The notes under the pieces: generated by a model
Database searches by the model: none
What the model saw: the letters and a program-made list of their open reading frames with translations, nothing else
Told to the model about the DNA's origin: nothing
Assembly (NCBI RefSeq): GCF_003004785.1
Contig: NZ_PVZS01000017.1
Coordinates: 1-64,000, forward strand
Reading direction: 5' to 3'
DNA length: 64,000 nucleotides
Origin: Alsobacter soli
Lineage (GTDB): Bacteria; Pseudomonadota; Alphaproteobacteria; Rhizobiales; Beijerinckiaceae
Made by a program: the position numbers and the translations under genes
Part shown: piece after piece, positions 49,301 to 56,743 of the stretch
Layout of the letters: the number at the start of each line of letters is the position of its first letter
How positions within the stretch are numbered: position 1 is the first letter of the stretch

Positions 49301-49446
49301 TCTTCGAGGTTCCGGACGAGCAGATTGAGAAGGCGATCCCGGTGATCCGCCGCGTCATGGAGGAGGCGCCGCACCCGGCGGTGCAATTGTCCGTCCCGCT
49401 GCAGGTGGACGCGCGGGCCGCGCACAACTGGGACGAGGCGCATTGA
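46378..49446 (+). CDS. polA: DNA polymerase I
   Basis: The 1022-residue repair and Okazaki-fragment polymerase has all three activities. The 5'-3' exonuclease is at about 20-310 (FLVDGSSYIFRAYHALPP, EADDIIATYA). A low-complexity linker follows, then a 3'-5' exonuclease at about 400-600 with intact VAFDTETTSLDA. The polymerase has SADYSQIELRVLAH, RRRAKAINFGIIYG and QVHDELVFEV. It is about 95 residues longer than E. coli PolA, as usual in this class because of the linker. Confidence 0.97.
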   Translation: MTDAAQIAPEARSPERAVRKGDHVFLVDGSSYIFRAYHALPPLTRKSDGLPIGAVAGFCNMLWRLLRDSVAGEKPTHLAVVFDKSATTFRNALYDEYKSHRPEPPEDLRPQFRLIRDAVRAFDIPCVEQDGFEADDIIATYARVACEAGATTTIVASDKDLMQLVGNGVTMYDTMKEKRIGRDEVVEKFGVQPEKVVEVQALIGDPIDNVPGVPGIGVKTAAQLIAEFGDLETLLSRAHEIKQPKRREALIENAEKARLSRKLVLLDKHVPLDRPIDTIGVHDPDPKRLVSFLKAMEFNAVTRRVCEAYGLEASAIDADPDLAAPGAGTSWHGVTGFTPVQAESEAPAAGRGSRSAAMGAPQTRAGTYKGAENTVAPQAAAPADASGPTPGHKAGEVAARMRAIPFQLSAYETVRTLERLDAWIAEAYDLGLVAFDTETTSLDAMQAELVGFSLCTAPGKACYIPVGHKGEGKGDLFGGADLLPDQLALADVLARLKPLLEDKGVLKVAQNFKYDWMVLCRHGIHVAPADDTMLLSYVLDAGRANHGMDALAESVLGHQSIQFGHVAGSGKSFIGFARVAIDKATEYAAEDADVTFRLWQVLKARLPAEGMTTAYETLERPLSTVLGRMEQRGISIDRQMLSRLSGEFAQKMAGLEAEIHVLAGEPFNLGSPKQLGDILFGKMGLPGAKKTATGAWSTSAGVLDDLAEQGHALPARILEWRQLSKLKSTYTDALPSYVHKETHRVHTCFSMASTTTGRLSSSEPNIQNIPIRTEEGRKIRAAFVSAPGTKLISADYSQIELRVLAHVADIPQLRRAFAEGIDIHALTASEMFGVPVEGMDPMVRRRAKAINFGIIYGISAFGLANQLGIPREEAGAYIKKYFERFPGIRDYMEETKRFARSNGFVTTIFGRKAHYPQINSKNPQERAFMERAAINAPIQGSAADIIRRAMVRMEPALEKARVSAKMLLQVHDELVFEVPDEQIEKAIPVIRRVMEEAPHPAVQLSVPLQVDARAAHNWDEAH

Positions 49447-49461
49447 TCGCCAGAGGGGCGC

Positions 49462-49602
49462 GTCATCCCCGGCGGTGCGAAGCGCCTGGAAGGGGATCCA
49501 GGGCAGCGCGCGCCGGGTTTCCGGGGCGGTGTTCAAGGCGCGCTGCAAGCGGCCCTGGATCGCCTTCCCCTCCGCCGCTGCGCGGCTCCGGCCGGGGATG
49601 AC
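49462..49602. repeat. Dispersed palindromic repeat (type A) after polA
   Basis: The 141-base element starts GTCATCCCCGGCGGTGCG, has AAGGGGATCCAGGGC in its left arm and GCCCTGGATCGCCTTCCCC in its right arm, and ends CCGGGGATGAC. It is a longer relative of the element at 26493-26590, with an extra 40 bases in the centre. Confidence 0.85.
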
Positions 49603-49630
49603 GGCCGAGCGAGTTGCGGCCTTGCTGACC

Positions 49631-49879
49631 ATGCTCGTGCTGCGTCCGAACTGCGAGTGCTGCGACAAGGACCTGCCGCCTGACAGCCGGGAAGCGATGA
49701 TCTGCACATACGAGTGCACGTTCTGCCGCGACTGCGTGGATGGTCGCCTGGGCGGCCGCTGCCCCAACTGCAGCGGAGAGTTCCAGCCGCGGCCCGTCCG
49801 GCCACCCCACATGCTGGCCAAGCATCCGGCCAGCACGGTGCGGGTGCACGCAGAGGAGCCCTGTCCGTCGGCTGCGTAA
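49631..49879 (+). CDS. DUF1272 family small cysteine-rich protein
   Basis: The 82-residue protein has the DUF1272 core MLVLRPNCECCDKDLPP, then CTYECTFCRDCVDG and GRCPNCSGEF, eight cysteines that probably bind two zinc ions. The role of the family is unknown. The ATG at 49631 begins at the conserved N-terminus but has a poor ribosome binding site; an in-frame ATG at 49598, inside the end of the palindromic repeat, would add 11 residues. It lies between polA and the RidA gene on the same strand. Confidence 0.85.
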   Translation: MLVLRPNCECCDKDLPPDSREAMICTYECTFCRDCVDGRLGGRCPNCSGEFQPRPVRPPHMLAKHPASTVRVHAEEPCPSAA

Positions 49880-49939
49880 GCGGCGTTGCGCTCCGGCGGC
49901 GGGGGCCCTAATCCAGGGCTCCCGAACTGGAGATCCAGC

Positions 49940-50290
49940 ATGAGCATCGAACGCATCGGTTGCGGCCCGCGCATGAGCGACGCCGTGGTCCACGGGAACA
50001 CGGTCTACCTCGCGGGCCATGTCGCCGACGCCGCCAAGGGCAAGAGCGTCACGGAGCAGACCCGTGACATCCTGGCCCAGATCGACGAGACCCTGGAGCA
50101 GGCCGGCACAGACAAGACGAAGATCCTGTCCGCCACGATCTATCTCGCCGACATCAAGACCTTCGCGGAGATGAACGCCGTGTGGGATTCGTGGGTGAGC
50201 AAGGGCGCCACCCCGGCTCGCGCCACTGTGGAGGCGAAGCTCGCCGCCCCGGACTACACGGTCGAGATCGTGATGGTGGCGGCGCGCTGA
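49940..50290 (+). CDS. RidA family protein (Rid, reactive imine deaminase-like)
   Basis: The 116-residue protein has the RidA fold: NTVYLAGHVAD, TEQTRDILAQIDETLEQAG and ARATVEAKLAAPDYTVEIVMVA near the C-terminus. Family members remove reactive enamines or imines made by PLP enzymes. The catalytic Arg of true RidA is replaced around ATVEAKLA (the usual R is K), so it may belong to a Rid subgroup without strong deaminase activity. CTGGAG lies close to the ATG at 49940. Confidence 0.85.
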   Translation: MSIERIGCGPRMSDAVVHGNTVYLAGHVADAAKGKSVTEQTRDILAQIDETLEQAGTDKTKILSATIYLADIKTFAEMNAVWDSWVSKGATPARATVEAKLAAPDYTVEIVMVAAR

Positions 50291-50344
50291 AGCGCCGCTG
50301 ACGCCGCCGTTGCGGCGACTGGCGGGCGGGGCTAGGCTCCGCCC

Positions 50345-50824
50345 ATGCCTTTTGCCGCAGTTGTTTCCCCTCCCGTCGACGGGCGCCAGTCCGAGACCGC
50401 GCTCGCCGTGGCCCGGGGCACGCGCCGCCTCCTGACGGGGCTGGGCTTCGCCTCCGTGACCGAATTGCCGCTCGCTTCGGGACGGCGCGCCGACATCGTG
50501 GCGCTGGGCCAAGACGGCTCGGTGTGGATCGTCGAGATCAAGTCCAGCGTGGAGGATTTCCGGACCGACCGGAAGTGGCCGGACTACAGGGCCCACTGCG
50601 ACCGGCTGTATTTCGCCATCCCGGGCCATGTTCCGGCCGAGATCATGCCGCCAGACGCCGGGCTGATCGTGGCGGACGCCTATGGGGCCGCCGTGCTGCG
50701 CGATCCGGGCGAGCACCGGATGCCGGCGGCCACCCGCAAGGCGCTGCTGCTGCGGTTCGCGCACGCCTCGGCCGGTCGCCTGCATGCGCTCTTCGACCCT
50801 GAGGCGGCGAGTGGTTCTTTCTAG
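50345..50824 (+). CDS. mmcB: MmcB family DNA repair protein
   Basis: The 159-residue protein belongs to the alphaproteobacterial MmcB family (DUF1052), described in Caulobacter as induced by DNA damage and needed for mitomycin C resistance. A PD-(D/E)xK nuclease core is visible: RADIVALGQDGSVWIVEIKSS (Asp, then Glu-x-Lys), followed by FRTDRKWPDYRAHCDRLYF. No LexA box was recognised in the short upstream gap. Confidence 0.88.
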   Translation: MPFAAVVSPPVDGRQSETALAVARGTRRLLTGLGFASVTELPLASGRRADIVALGQDGSVWIVEIKSSVEDFRTDRKWPDYRAHCDRLYFAIPGHVPAEIMPPDAGLIVADAYGAAVLRDPGEHRMPAATRKALLLRFAHASAGRLHALFDPEAASGSF

Positions 50825-50891
50825 CCTCGTTCCTTGCGGGTCGCGGTCGGGATTGCCATCTGGCGCCTGACCCGCCCACCGGACCCGTCGC

Positions 50892-51599
50892 ATGATCTTC
50901 GAAACGGCCGCCAAGGCCTTCAGCCAGATTCTCTCCCCGCCCTTCCGCGCGATCCTGTGGAAGTCGCTGGGGCTGACGGTCGCGCTCCTCGCCCTGGTCT
51001 GGGCGGGGCTGACCAAGTTCTTCTCCTACGCGCTCACCAATTTCGCCTTCATGGCGGACCATCCGTCGGTCAGCGCCTATGCGGTCATTCTGGGCGGCTT
51101 CGGGCTGGTGATCGGGCTGGGCTACCTGATCCCGCCGGTATCCATGCTGGTGGCCGGCTTCTTCCTGGACGACGTGGCCGAGAAGGTGGAACTGAAACAC
51201 TACCCGGCCGACCCGCCGGGCGCGGCGCTGCCGGTCCCGACGGCGCTGTGGGAGGCGTTCCGGTTCGCCGGGGTGGCGCTGCTGGTCAACTTGGTGGCGC
51301 TGATCTTCCTACTGATCCCGCCCATCAACGTCATCGCCTTCCTGGCGGCGAACGCCTACCTGCTCGGGCGGGAATATTTCGCGCTGGCGGCGGGCCGGTT
51401 CCGGCCGCTGCCCGAGGTCAGCGCCATGCGCGAACGCAACAGCTCGACCGTGCTGCTGGCCGGCTTCCTGATCGCATGCCTGGTGGCGATCCCGATCCTG
51501 AACCTGCTCACGCCGCTGTTCGGCACCGCCCTGATGGTGCACGTGCACAAGCGCCTTTCCGCCCGGGAGGAGACCCGGGCGAGGCTGGCGCAGCGCTGA
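50892..51599 (+). CDS. EI24/CysZ-like membrane protein
   Basis: The 235-residue inner-membrane protein has about five hydrophobic segments and the EI24 family pattern, with LIPPINVIAFLAANAYLLGREYF in its middle. CysZ members import sulfate in enterics; in alphaproteobacteria this group is uncharacterised and no cys gene is near. It starts 67 bases after mmcB. Confidence 0.8.
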   Translation: MIFETAAKAFSQILSPPFRAILWKSLGLTVALLALVWAGLTKFFSYALTNFAFMADHPSVSAYAVILGGFGLVIGLGYLIPPVSMLVAGFFLDDVAEKVELKHYPADPPGAALPVPTALWEAFRFAGVALLVNLVALIFLLIPPINVIAFLAANAYLLGREYFALAAGRFRPLPEVSAMRERNSSTVLLAGFLIACLVAIPILNLLTPLFGTALMVHVHKRLSAREETRARLAQR

Positions 51600-51608
51600 A
51601 CGCAGGCC

Positions 51609-52607
51609 TCAGGCGAACTTGCTGGCGTCGAACTGGCCGCGGGCGCGGAAGCGGTACAGGTAGGAGGGGACGACCGCCTCGATGATCTCGGGCGTGACGC
51701 CCATGCCCTCGAGCGTCCGGCCCTCGGCCTTGGCGGCGTCGGAGACGACGTTGTCGTGCTCCAGCAGGCGCACCTGGTCGCGGGTGATCAGCAGCGACTC
51801 GGGCAGGAGCCCGAAGGTGATGAACTTCAGCGCCTCGGTCACCGTGGCCTGCGCGCGCGCGACGCCGAAGGGGAGGGAGACCAGCAGCCGCTTGCGGCCG
51901 GTGACGGCGAGCACGTATTCGATGATCTGGCGGAAGGTCTTCACCTCCGGCCCGCCGCACTCGTAGACGACACCGGGCCGGATCGTCTGGTCGACCGCGC
52001 GGCACACGGCCTCGGCCACGTCCCCGACGAACACCGGCTGGAAGCGTGTCTCGCCGCCGCCGATCAGCGGCATGATCGGGGACATGCGCGCGAGCGCGGC
52101 GAAGCGGTTGAAGAAGCTGTCCTCCGGCCCGAACACGATGGAGGGGCGCAGCGCTACCGCGGTCGGCACGGCCGCGAAGGCGGCGGCCTCGCCCGCCGCC
52201 TTGGAGCGGGCGTAGAGCGACTCTGAATCGGCGTCCGCGCCGAGAGCCGACATCTGCACCAGGCGGGTGATGCCGGCCCGGGCGGTCGCCTCAGCGACCA
52301 CGCGTGCGCCCTCGGCTTGAACGGCGTCGAAGGTCTGCCTGCCGTCCTCGGCCAGGATGCCGACAAGGTTCACCACCGCGTCAGCGCCCTGGATGGCGGC
52401 CTCAACGGAAGCCGGGTAGCGCAGGTTGGCCTGCACCGAATGGATCTGGCCGACGCGGCCCAGAGGCTGCAGGAAGAGGGCGAGGTCGGGCCGCCGCACG
52501 GCGACGCGGACCCGGTAGCCGCGGCGCGCCAGGGCGCGCACTACATGTCGGCCGACGAAGCCGGACCCGCCAAAGACGGTGACGAGCTGGTTGGACGTCG
52601 GGATCAT
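51609..52607 (-). CDS. NDUFA9-like NAD(P)-binding protein (complex I-associated)
   Basis: The 332-residue extended-SDR protein has VFGGSGFVGRHVVRALARRG (dinucleotide loop), VNLVGILAEDGRQTFDAVQAEG and YARSKAAGEAA, the pattern of the NDUFA9/39-kDa complex I subunit family. In alphaproteobacteria it is thought to be an accessory subunit or assembly factor of complex I. No nuo gene is in the window. It converges on the EI24-like gene with nine bases between. Confidence 0.88.
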   Translation of the reverse strand: MIPTSNQLVTVFGGSGFVGRHVVRALARRGYRVRVAVRRPDLALFLQPLGRVGQIHSVQANLRYPASVEAAIQGADAVVNLVGILAEDGRQTFDAVQAEGARVVAEATARAGITRLVQMSALGADADSESLYARSKAAGEAAAFAAVPTAVALRPSIVFGPEDSFFNRFAALARMSPIMPLIGGGETRFQPVFVGDVAEAVCRAVDQTIRPGVVYECGGPEVKTFRQIIEYVLAVTGRKRLLVSLPFGVARAQATVTEALKFITFGLLPESLLITRDQVRLLEHDNVVSDAAKAEGRTLEGMGVTPEIIEAVVPSYLYRFRARGQFDASKFA

Positions 52608-52641
52608 GTCAGGCCTCCTGCACGGTGCAGAAGGCTCTTAG

Positions 52642-53016
52642 TCAATGGAAATCGCGCTGTACAGAGGAGCGCCGCCCCGAACGCCGCGCGACGACGGGAA
52701 TCGGGCTTAGACGATAGCGGTACCGGCGCCCGCCGCCGCGGTCGTCGTCGTCCCCCTTGGGCAGGGACATGATCGCGCCGCCGGCCACCAGGCTCCCGAA
52801 CGTGATCATGAAGCCGCCGGCCAGCAGGACGAAGGCCGCGGGGCCGCTATCTGAGTCGGTCATTAGCCGCCCGAGCCCATGGGCGTCGAACCAGACCAGA
52901 GCGATGGCGAAGGCGAGCCCCAGCAAGGCCCCCACGGCCGCATGCCCCAGCACGAGGCGCAACGCCGGGTTTCGCTGCAGGAGCGAGTCGTTGTTGCGGC
53001 GGGGCATCCTGTCCAT
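52642..53016 (-). CDS. Hypothetical two-helix membrane protein
   Basis: The 124-residue protein has a basic N-terminus, two hydrophobic segments (about 21-43 and 61-84) and a charged, Arg-rich tail containing DDDDRGGGRRYRYR. I recognise only that similar proteins are common in Hyphomicrobiales; the function is unknown. It starts at 53016 and shares a strand with, but is 34 bases away from, the NDUFA9-like gene. Confidence 0.7.
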   Translation of the reverse strand: MDRMPRRNNDSLLQRNPALRLVLGHAAVGALLGLAFAIALVWFDAHGLGRLMTDSDSGPAAFVLLAGGFMITFGSLVAGGAIMSLPKGDDDDRGGGRRYRYRLSPIPVVARRSGRRSSVQRDFH

Positions 53017-53203
53017 CGGGTCGCCTTGCGATTGGTCACCTCCAAATAGAGTGGATCGCCCAATGTGTCATGACAAGGGCCGAGCTTGCGCCTGCCGCGT
53101 CACACGCGGCGCAGGGTTGCGAAAGCCTTGCCGAGAAAATGCGAAGAACCCGCTTCGGCGGCGTTGACAGGGTCGAGTCGCCCCCGTATGAACCCCGCCA
53201 CGG

Positions 53204-53288
53204 GCCCAGGTGGCGGAATTGGTAGACGCGCTGGTTTCAGGTACCAGTGACGCAAGTCGTGGAGGTTCGAGTCCTCTCCTGGGCACCA
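53204..53288 (+). tRNA. tRNA-Leu (anticodon CAG)
   Basis: The 85-base gene has a 7-bp acceptor stem (GCCCAGG / CCTGGGC), discriminator A, encoded CCA, the class II D arm (GGTAGACGCG), anticodon CAG at 53238-53240 and a long variable arm. Confidence 0.95.
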
Positions 53289-53330
53289 TCGCTTCCGCAA
53301 GGAAGGATGGCGCCGGGCCCGCCGAAGAGA

Positions 53331-53352
53331 AGCCGCCGCGAGGCGGCTTTTT
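53331..53352 (+). terminator. Rho-independent terminator after tRNA-Leu
   Basis: AGCCGCC and GGCGGCT form a 7-bp stem around GCGA, followed by TTTT and CTTT, 42 bases after the tRNA end. Confidence 0.88.
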
Positions 53353-53383
53353 CTTTGCCTTGTTTCGCCCTCGCTGCTGTTGA

Positions 53384-53409
53384 GGAACGATAGGCGACGT
53401 TTCGCCGTT
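53384..53409 (+). promoter_or_regulatory. Perfect EcfG-type general stress promoter
   Basis: GGAAC (53384-53388), 17 bases, CGTT (53406-53409). It lies between the tRNA-Leu terminator and a 24-codon reading frame that starts 31 bases later with its own ribosome binding site. Confidence 0.8.
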
Positions 53410-53439
53410 GGATGATCTCTTTTCCAACGGAGGCTGAAC

Positions 53440-53514
53440 ATGAACAGCGTCATCTATCTCGTCGGTCTTGTGGTTGTGGTCATCGCGGTGCTTTCGTTCT
53501 TTGGACTGCGCTGA
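53440..53514 (+). CDS. 24-residue single-span membrane peptide, stress-regulated
   Basis: The short frame codes for 24 residues: MNSVIYLVGL, a run of Val/Ile/Ala and LSFFGLR at the end, a single hydrophobic span with a C-terminal Arg. CGGAGG (53428-53433) lies six bases before the ATG, and a perfect EcfG promoter is 31 bases upstream, so both expression signals are in place. Such peptides often sit in the inner membrane and tune larger membrane proteins; what this one does is unknown. No terminator follows, and the next gene starts 122 bases on. Confidence 0.75.
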   Translation: MNSVIYLVGLVVVVIAVLSFFGLR

Positions 53515-53636
53515 AGCATCCCGAGCGGAAGCTCCGACGGCCTCATGAAACAAACCGGTAGTTCCGGGCGGCGAAACCGTGGTAACGCGCTGATCGAAAC
53601 ATGCGCGGCCGCGGCCGCTCTCCGGACTCCGGCCCC

Positions 53637-54251
53637 ATGACCATACGCTTGCACAAGGGCGACCTGCCCGCCGACGCCACCTTCGGCCCGATCGTGGCCA
53701 TCGACACCGAAACACTCGGCCTTAACCCGCTGCGGGACCGGCTGTGCCTCGTCCAGCTGTCGTCCGGAAACGGGGACGCCGACCTCGTGCAGATTGCGGC
53801 CGGCCAGACCAGCGCGCCGAACCTGCAGCGCCTCCTGGGGGATCCGCAGGTCATCAAGCTCTTCCATTTCGCCCGGTTCGATCTCGCCGTCCTGTTCCAT
53901 ACGTTCGGCGTCATGCCCGGGCCGGTCTACTGCACCAAGATCGTCTCCAAGCTGGTGCGCACCTATACGGATCGGCACGGGCTGAAGGATCTCGTGCGGG
54001 AGCTGCTCGGCGTGGAGATCTCCAAGCAGCAGCAGTCGTCCGACTGGGGCGCAGCGGTCCTGACAGAGGCGCAGCAGGCCTATGCGGCCTCCGACGTGCT
54101 GCACCTGCACGCCTGCAAGGACAAGCTCGACGCCATGCTCGCCCGGGAAAACCGGGTCGATCTGGCCCAGGCTGCCTTCGCGTTTCTGCCCACGCGCGCG
54201 CGCCTTGATTTGATGGGTTGGGGCGAGACGGATATCTTCGCGCACGCCTGA
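53637..54251 (+). CDS. RNase D-like 3'-5' exonuclease
   Basis: The 204-residue DEDDy exonuclease has VAIDTETLGLNP (Asp-x-Glu), FHFARFDLAVL (Asp) and YAASDVLHLHACKDKL (Tyr and Asp). It lacks the HRDC domains of full-length RNase D, as is common for the short alphaproteobacterial form that often precedes lptC. It probably trims RNA 3' ends. The start at 53637 is taken because the fold begins with MTIRLHKGDLP. Confidence 0.9.
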   Translation: MTIRLHKGDLPADATFGPIVAIDTETLGLNPLRDRLCLVQLSSGNGDADLVQIAAGQTSAPNLQRLLGDPQVIKLFHFARFDLAVLFHTFGVMPGPVYCTKIVSKLVRTYTDRHGLKDLVRELLGVEISKQQQSSDWGAAVLTEAQQAYAASDVLHLHACKDKLDAMLARENRVDLAQAAFAFLPTRARLDLMGWGETDIFAHA

Positions 54252-54338
54252 ATGTCGCAGCGCCGGAACTGGCGCATTTCGGCCCGCAACCCCAGATAGG
54301 GCTGCGCAGCGGCAGTCACCTTTGGAGACCAACGCCTC

Positions 54339-55025
54339 ATGGCGACCGGAAGCACGCGATTCGGGCAGCAGGCGTCCGCCAAGGGCCAGCGCTATGACGC
54401 GGCGGTGCGGCATTCCGGGCGCGTACGGCTGTTGCGGCGGGCGATCCCGGTTGGAGCCCTGCTGGTCGTGCTCGGGGTCGGCTTCTTCGCCTTCTTCAAT
54501 CCGTTCAGGGCGTTGCCGGGCAACATCTCGGTCGGGCCGCTGAGCGTCAGCGGCACCAAGATCACCATGGAGGCGCCCAAGCTGTCCGGCTTCAAGAAGG
54601 ACAAGCGGCCCTACGAGGTGACGGCGCGCTGGGCGGCTTCCGACGTGAAGAACCCGAACATCATCGAGCTCAAGGACATCAAGGCGCGGATCGCCCTGCA
54701 GGAGCGCGGCTTCGCCAACGTCGAGGCGCTCAACGGCGTCTACAATTCCCAGGCGGAAGCGATCCAGCTGAAGGACGACGTGCGGGTGAAGACGGACTCC
54801 GGCTACGACGTCACGATGCGGGTTGCGGATGTGAACTTCAAGGCCGGCAGCGTGCATTCGCCGGAACCCGTGCAGTTGAAGTTCTCTGGCGGCACCATCG
54901 ACGCGGACTCGCTTGAGATGCTGGACAACGGGCAGGTTGTCATCTTCAAGGGGCGCGTCCATACACTGATGACGTCCGACCAGAGCGACAAGCCTGCCAG
55001 CCAGGCCAAGGGAACGACTCCATGA
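54339..55025 (+). CDS. lptC: LPS export ABC transporter periplasmic protein LptC
   Basis: The 228-residue protein is anchored by one membrane helix (about 36-54, IPVGALLVVLGVGFFAFF) and has a periplasmic beta-jellyroll that hands LPS from LptBFG to LptA. ISVGPLSVSGTKITMEAPKL and SQAEAIQLKDDVRVKTDSGYDV are typical. It overlaps lptA by four bases (ATGA). Confidence 0.92.
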   Translation: MATGSTRFGQQASAKGQRYDAAVRHSGRVRLLRRAIPVGALLVVLGVGFFAFFNPFRALPGNISVGPLSVSGTKITMEAPKLSGFKKDKRPYEVTARWAASDVKNPNIIELKDIKARIALQERGFANVEALNGVYNSQAEAIQLKDDVRVKTDSGYDVTMRVADVNFKAGSVHSPEPVQLKFSGGTIDADSLEMLDNGQVVIFKGRVHTLMTSDQSDKPASQAKGTTP

Positions 55026-55663
55026 ACCGCCGCGCCCACGCCCGCCTCGCCACCGCCGCTTTGGGACTGTCTCTTGCGCTCGGGCTTCAGGGCGCCGCTC
55101 TCGCCCAGGCCAAGAAGAACAGCGGCGCGATCCCCGGATTCGGGACGAATTCCAAGGAGCCGATCAAGATTGACGCGGACAAGCTCGAGGTGTTCAACAA
55201 GGAGCAGCGGGCGGTCTATACGGGCAACGTCATCGCCATCCAGGGCGAAACGACCATCAAGTGCCCGACCATGATCGTGTATTTCGAGCGCCAGAACAAA
55301 GAGGGCGCCGCCGCGTCCGGATCGGCGGCCGCGACCCCCGCCGCTGCGACCGAGGGTGGGCAGGAGAGCGGCGGGACGCAGCTCAAGCGGGTGGAAGCCA
55401 AGGGCGGCGTCACCGTGATCAGCAAGGACCAGATCGCGACCGGCAACGAAGGCGTGTTCGACCGCTTGGCGAACAGGATCATCCTGACCGGCAACGTCGC
55501 GCTGAGCCAGGGCGAGAACGTCACCAAGGGCGACAAGCTCGTCTACAATACGGAAACCGGCGTCGCGACCGTCGAGGGCGGCCGGGTGAAGGGCTTCTTC
55601 GTCCCCGGAAACGACGAGGCCGACGGAGCGGGCAAGAAGAAGCCGGCCAAGCCAAAGTCGTAA
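55022..55663 (+). CDS. lptA: LPS transport periplasmic protein LptA
   Basis: The 213-residue protein has a signal peptide (LSLALGLQGAALAQA), then the OstA/LptA domain with IKIDADKLEVFNKEQRAVYTGNV and GVFDRLANRIILTGNVALSQG. An Ala/Gly-rich insert (about 95-118) and a Lys-rich tail are extra. It forms the periplasmic bridge for LPS between inner and outer membrane. Confidence 0.93.
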   Translation: MNRRAHARLATAALGLSLALGLQGAALAQAKKNSGAIPGFGTNSKEPIKIDADKLEVFNKEQRAVYTGNVIAIQGETTIKCPTMIVYFERQNKEGAAASGSAAATPAAATEGGQESGGTQLKRVEAKGGVTVISKDQIATGNEGVFDRLANRIILTGNVALSQGENVTKGDKLVYNTETGVATVEGGRVKGFFVPGNDEADGAGKKKPAKPKS

Positions 55664-55786
55664 GGCTGAATCGCGGTCAGGGGTGAGCGAACGAAGCCGC
55701 CCCGGGGCACGCGCAGTCAGCGCCTGATTGCAGCAAGCGGCGCGCTCGTTTAGGACGGGCGCGCTCTTCAGTGCGAGACGTTTCCC

Positions 55787-56587
55787 ATGAACCGCCACAC
55801 CGTCGATATCGAGAGCGCGTCCCCTGCGCCGACGCCGACGTATGAGTTTGGCGAAGACGGCGGGCAGGGCGTCCTGCTCGTCCGGGGCCTCAAGAAGAGC
55901 TATCGGGGGCGCACCGTCGTCCAGGACGCCGGGCTCACGGTTCGCCAGGGCGAAGCCGTCGGGCTGCTCGGTCCGAACGGCGCCGGCAAGACCACGATCT
56001 TCTACATGATCACCGGGCTGGTCCAGGCGGACCAGGGCCGCATTTCGCTCGACGGCCACGACATCACGGCGCTTCCCATGTACCGGCGCGCCCGGCTGGG
56101 AATCGGGTACCTCCCGCAGGAGGCCTCGATCTTTCGCGGCCTGAACGTGGAGGACAACATCCGCGCCGTTCTCGAGGTCGTGGAGCCCAACCGCGACCGC
56201 CGCGAGCAGGACCTCGACTCCCTGCTCGAGGAGTTCGACATCAAGCGCCTGCGCAAGTCGCCCTCCATCGCCCTGTCGGGCGGCGAGCGCCGACGCTGCG
56301 AGATCGCACGCGCGCTCGCGGGTCGTCCGTCCTTCATGCTGCTGGACGAGCCCTTCGCGGGCATCGACCCCATCGCGGTGGGCGACATCCAGGCCCTCGT
56401 GCGCCATCTCACCGGCCGGGGCATCGGGGTGTTGATCACCGACCACAACGTCCGCGAAACGCTCGGGCTCATCGACCGGGCCTACATCATCCATTCGGGC
56501 CGCGTGCTGATGGAAGGCACGCCGGACGAGATCATCGCAAGCGAGGAAGTGCGCCGCCTGTACCTGGGCGAGGACTTCCGGCTTTGA
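55787..56587 (+). CDS. lptB: LPS export ABC transporter ATP-binding protein LptB
   Basis: The 266-residue ATPase has LLGPNGAGKTTIFYMITG (Walker A), ALSGGERRRCEIARAL (signature), MLLDEPFAGIDP (Walker B) and DHNVRETLGL (His switch). It powers LPS extraction with LptFG. The N-terminus is about 25 residues longer than in E. coli. It lies 123 bases after lptA. Confidence 0.95.
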   Translation: MNRHTVDIESASPAPTPTYEFGEDGGQGVLLVRGLKKSYRGRTVVQDAGLTVRQGEAVGLLGPNGAGKTTIFYMITGLVQADQGRISLDGHDITALPMYRRARLGIGYLPQEASIFRGLNVEDNIRAVLEVVEPNRDRREQDLDSLLEEFDIKRLRKSPSIALSGGERRRCEIARALAGRPSFMLLDEPFAGIDPIAVGDIQALVRHLTGRGIGVLITDHNVRETLGLIDRAYIIHSGRVLMEGTPDEIIASEEVRRLYLGEDFRL

Positions 56588-56743
56588 GAGGTCGAGTCTC
56601 TCGTTTCCTACAAAGAGCAATTCGTTAAACAACGGACAGCATGGGCCACCGTGGACCTTTGACCGCGGCGGAGGGTCTGCGCTACAAAACCCCAGCAAGA
56701 TCCGTGCCGCGGCCCGTGATCCGCGAGCCAGGAGAGTGGGGCA

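Noticed and set aside
47992-50001. Long minus-strand open frame opposite polA
   Set aside because: It mirrors polA codons and crosses the palindromic repeat; no domain is visible.
53101-53160. Attachment site or integrated element next to tRNA-Leu
   Set aside because: No integrase gene or direct repeat of the tRNA end was found in the window.
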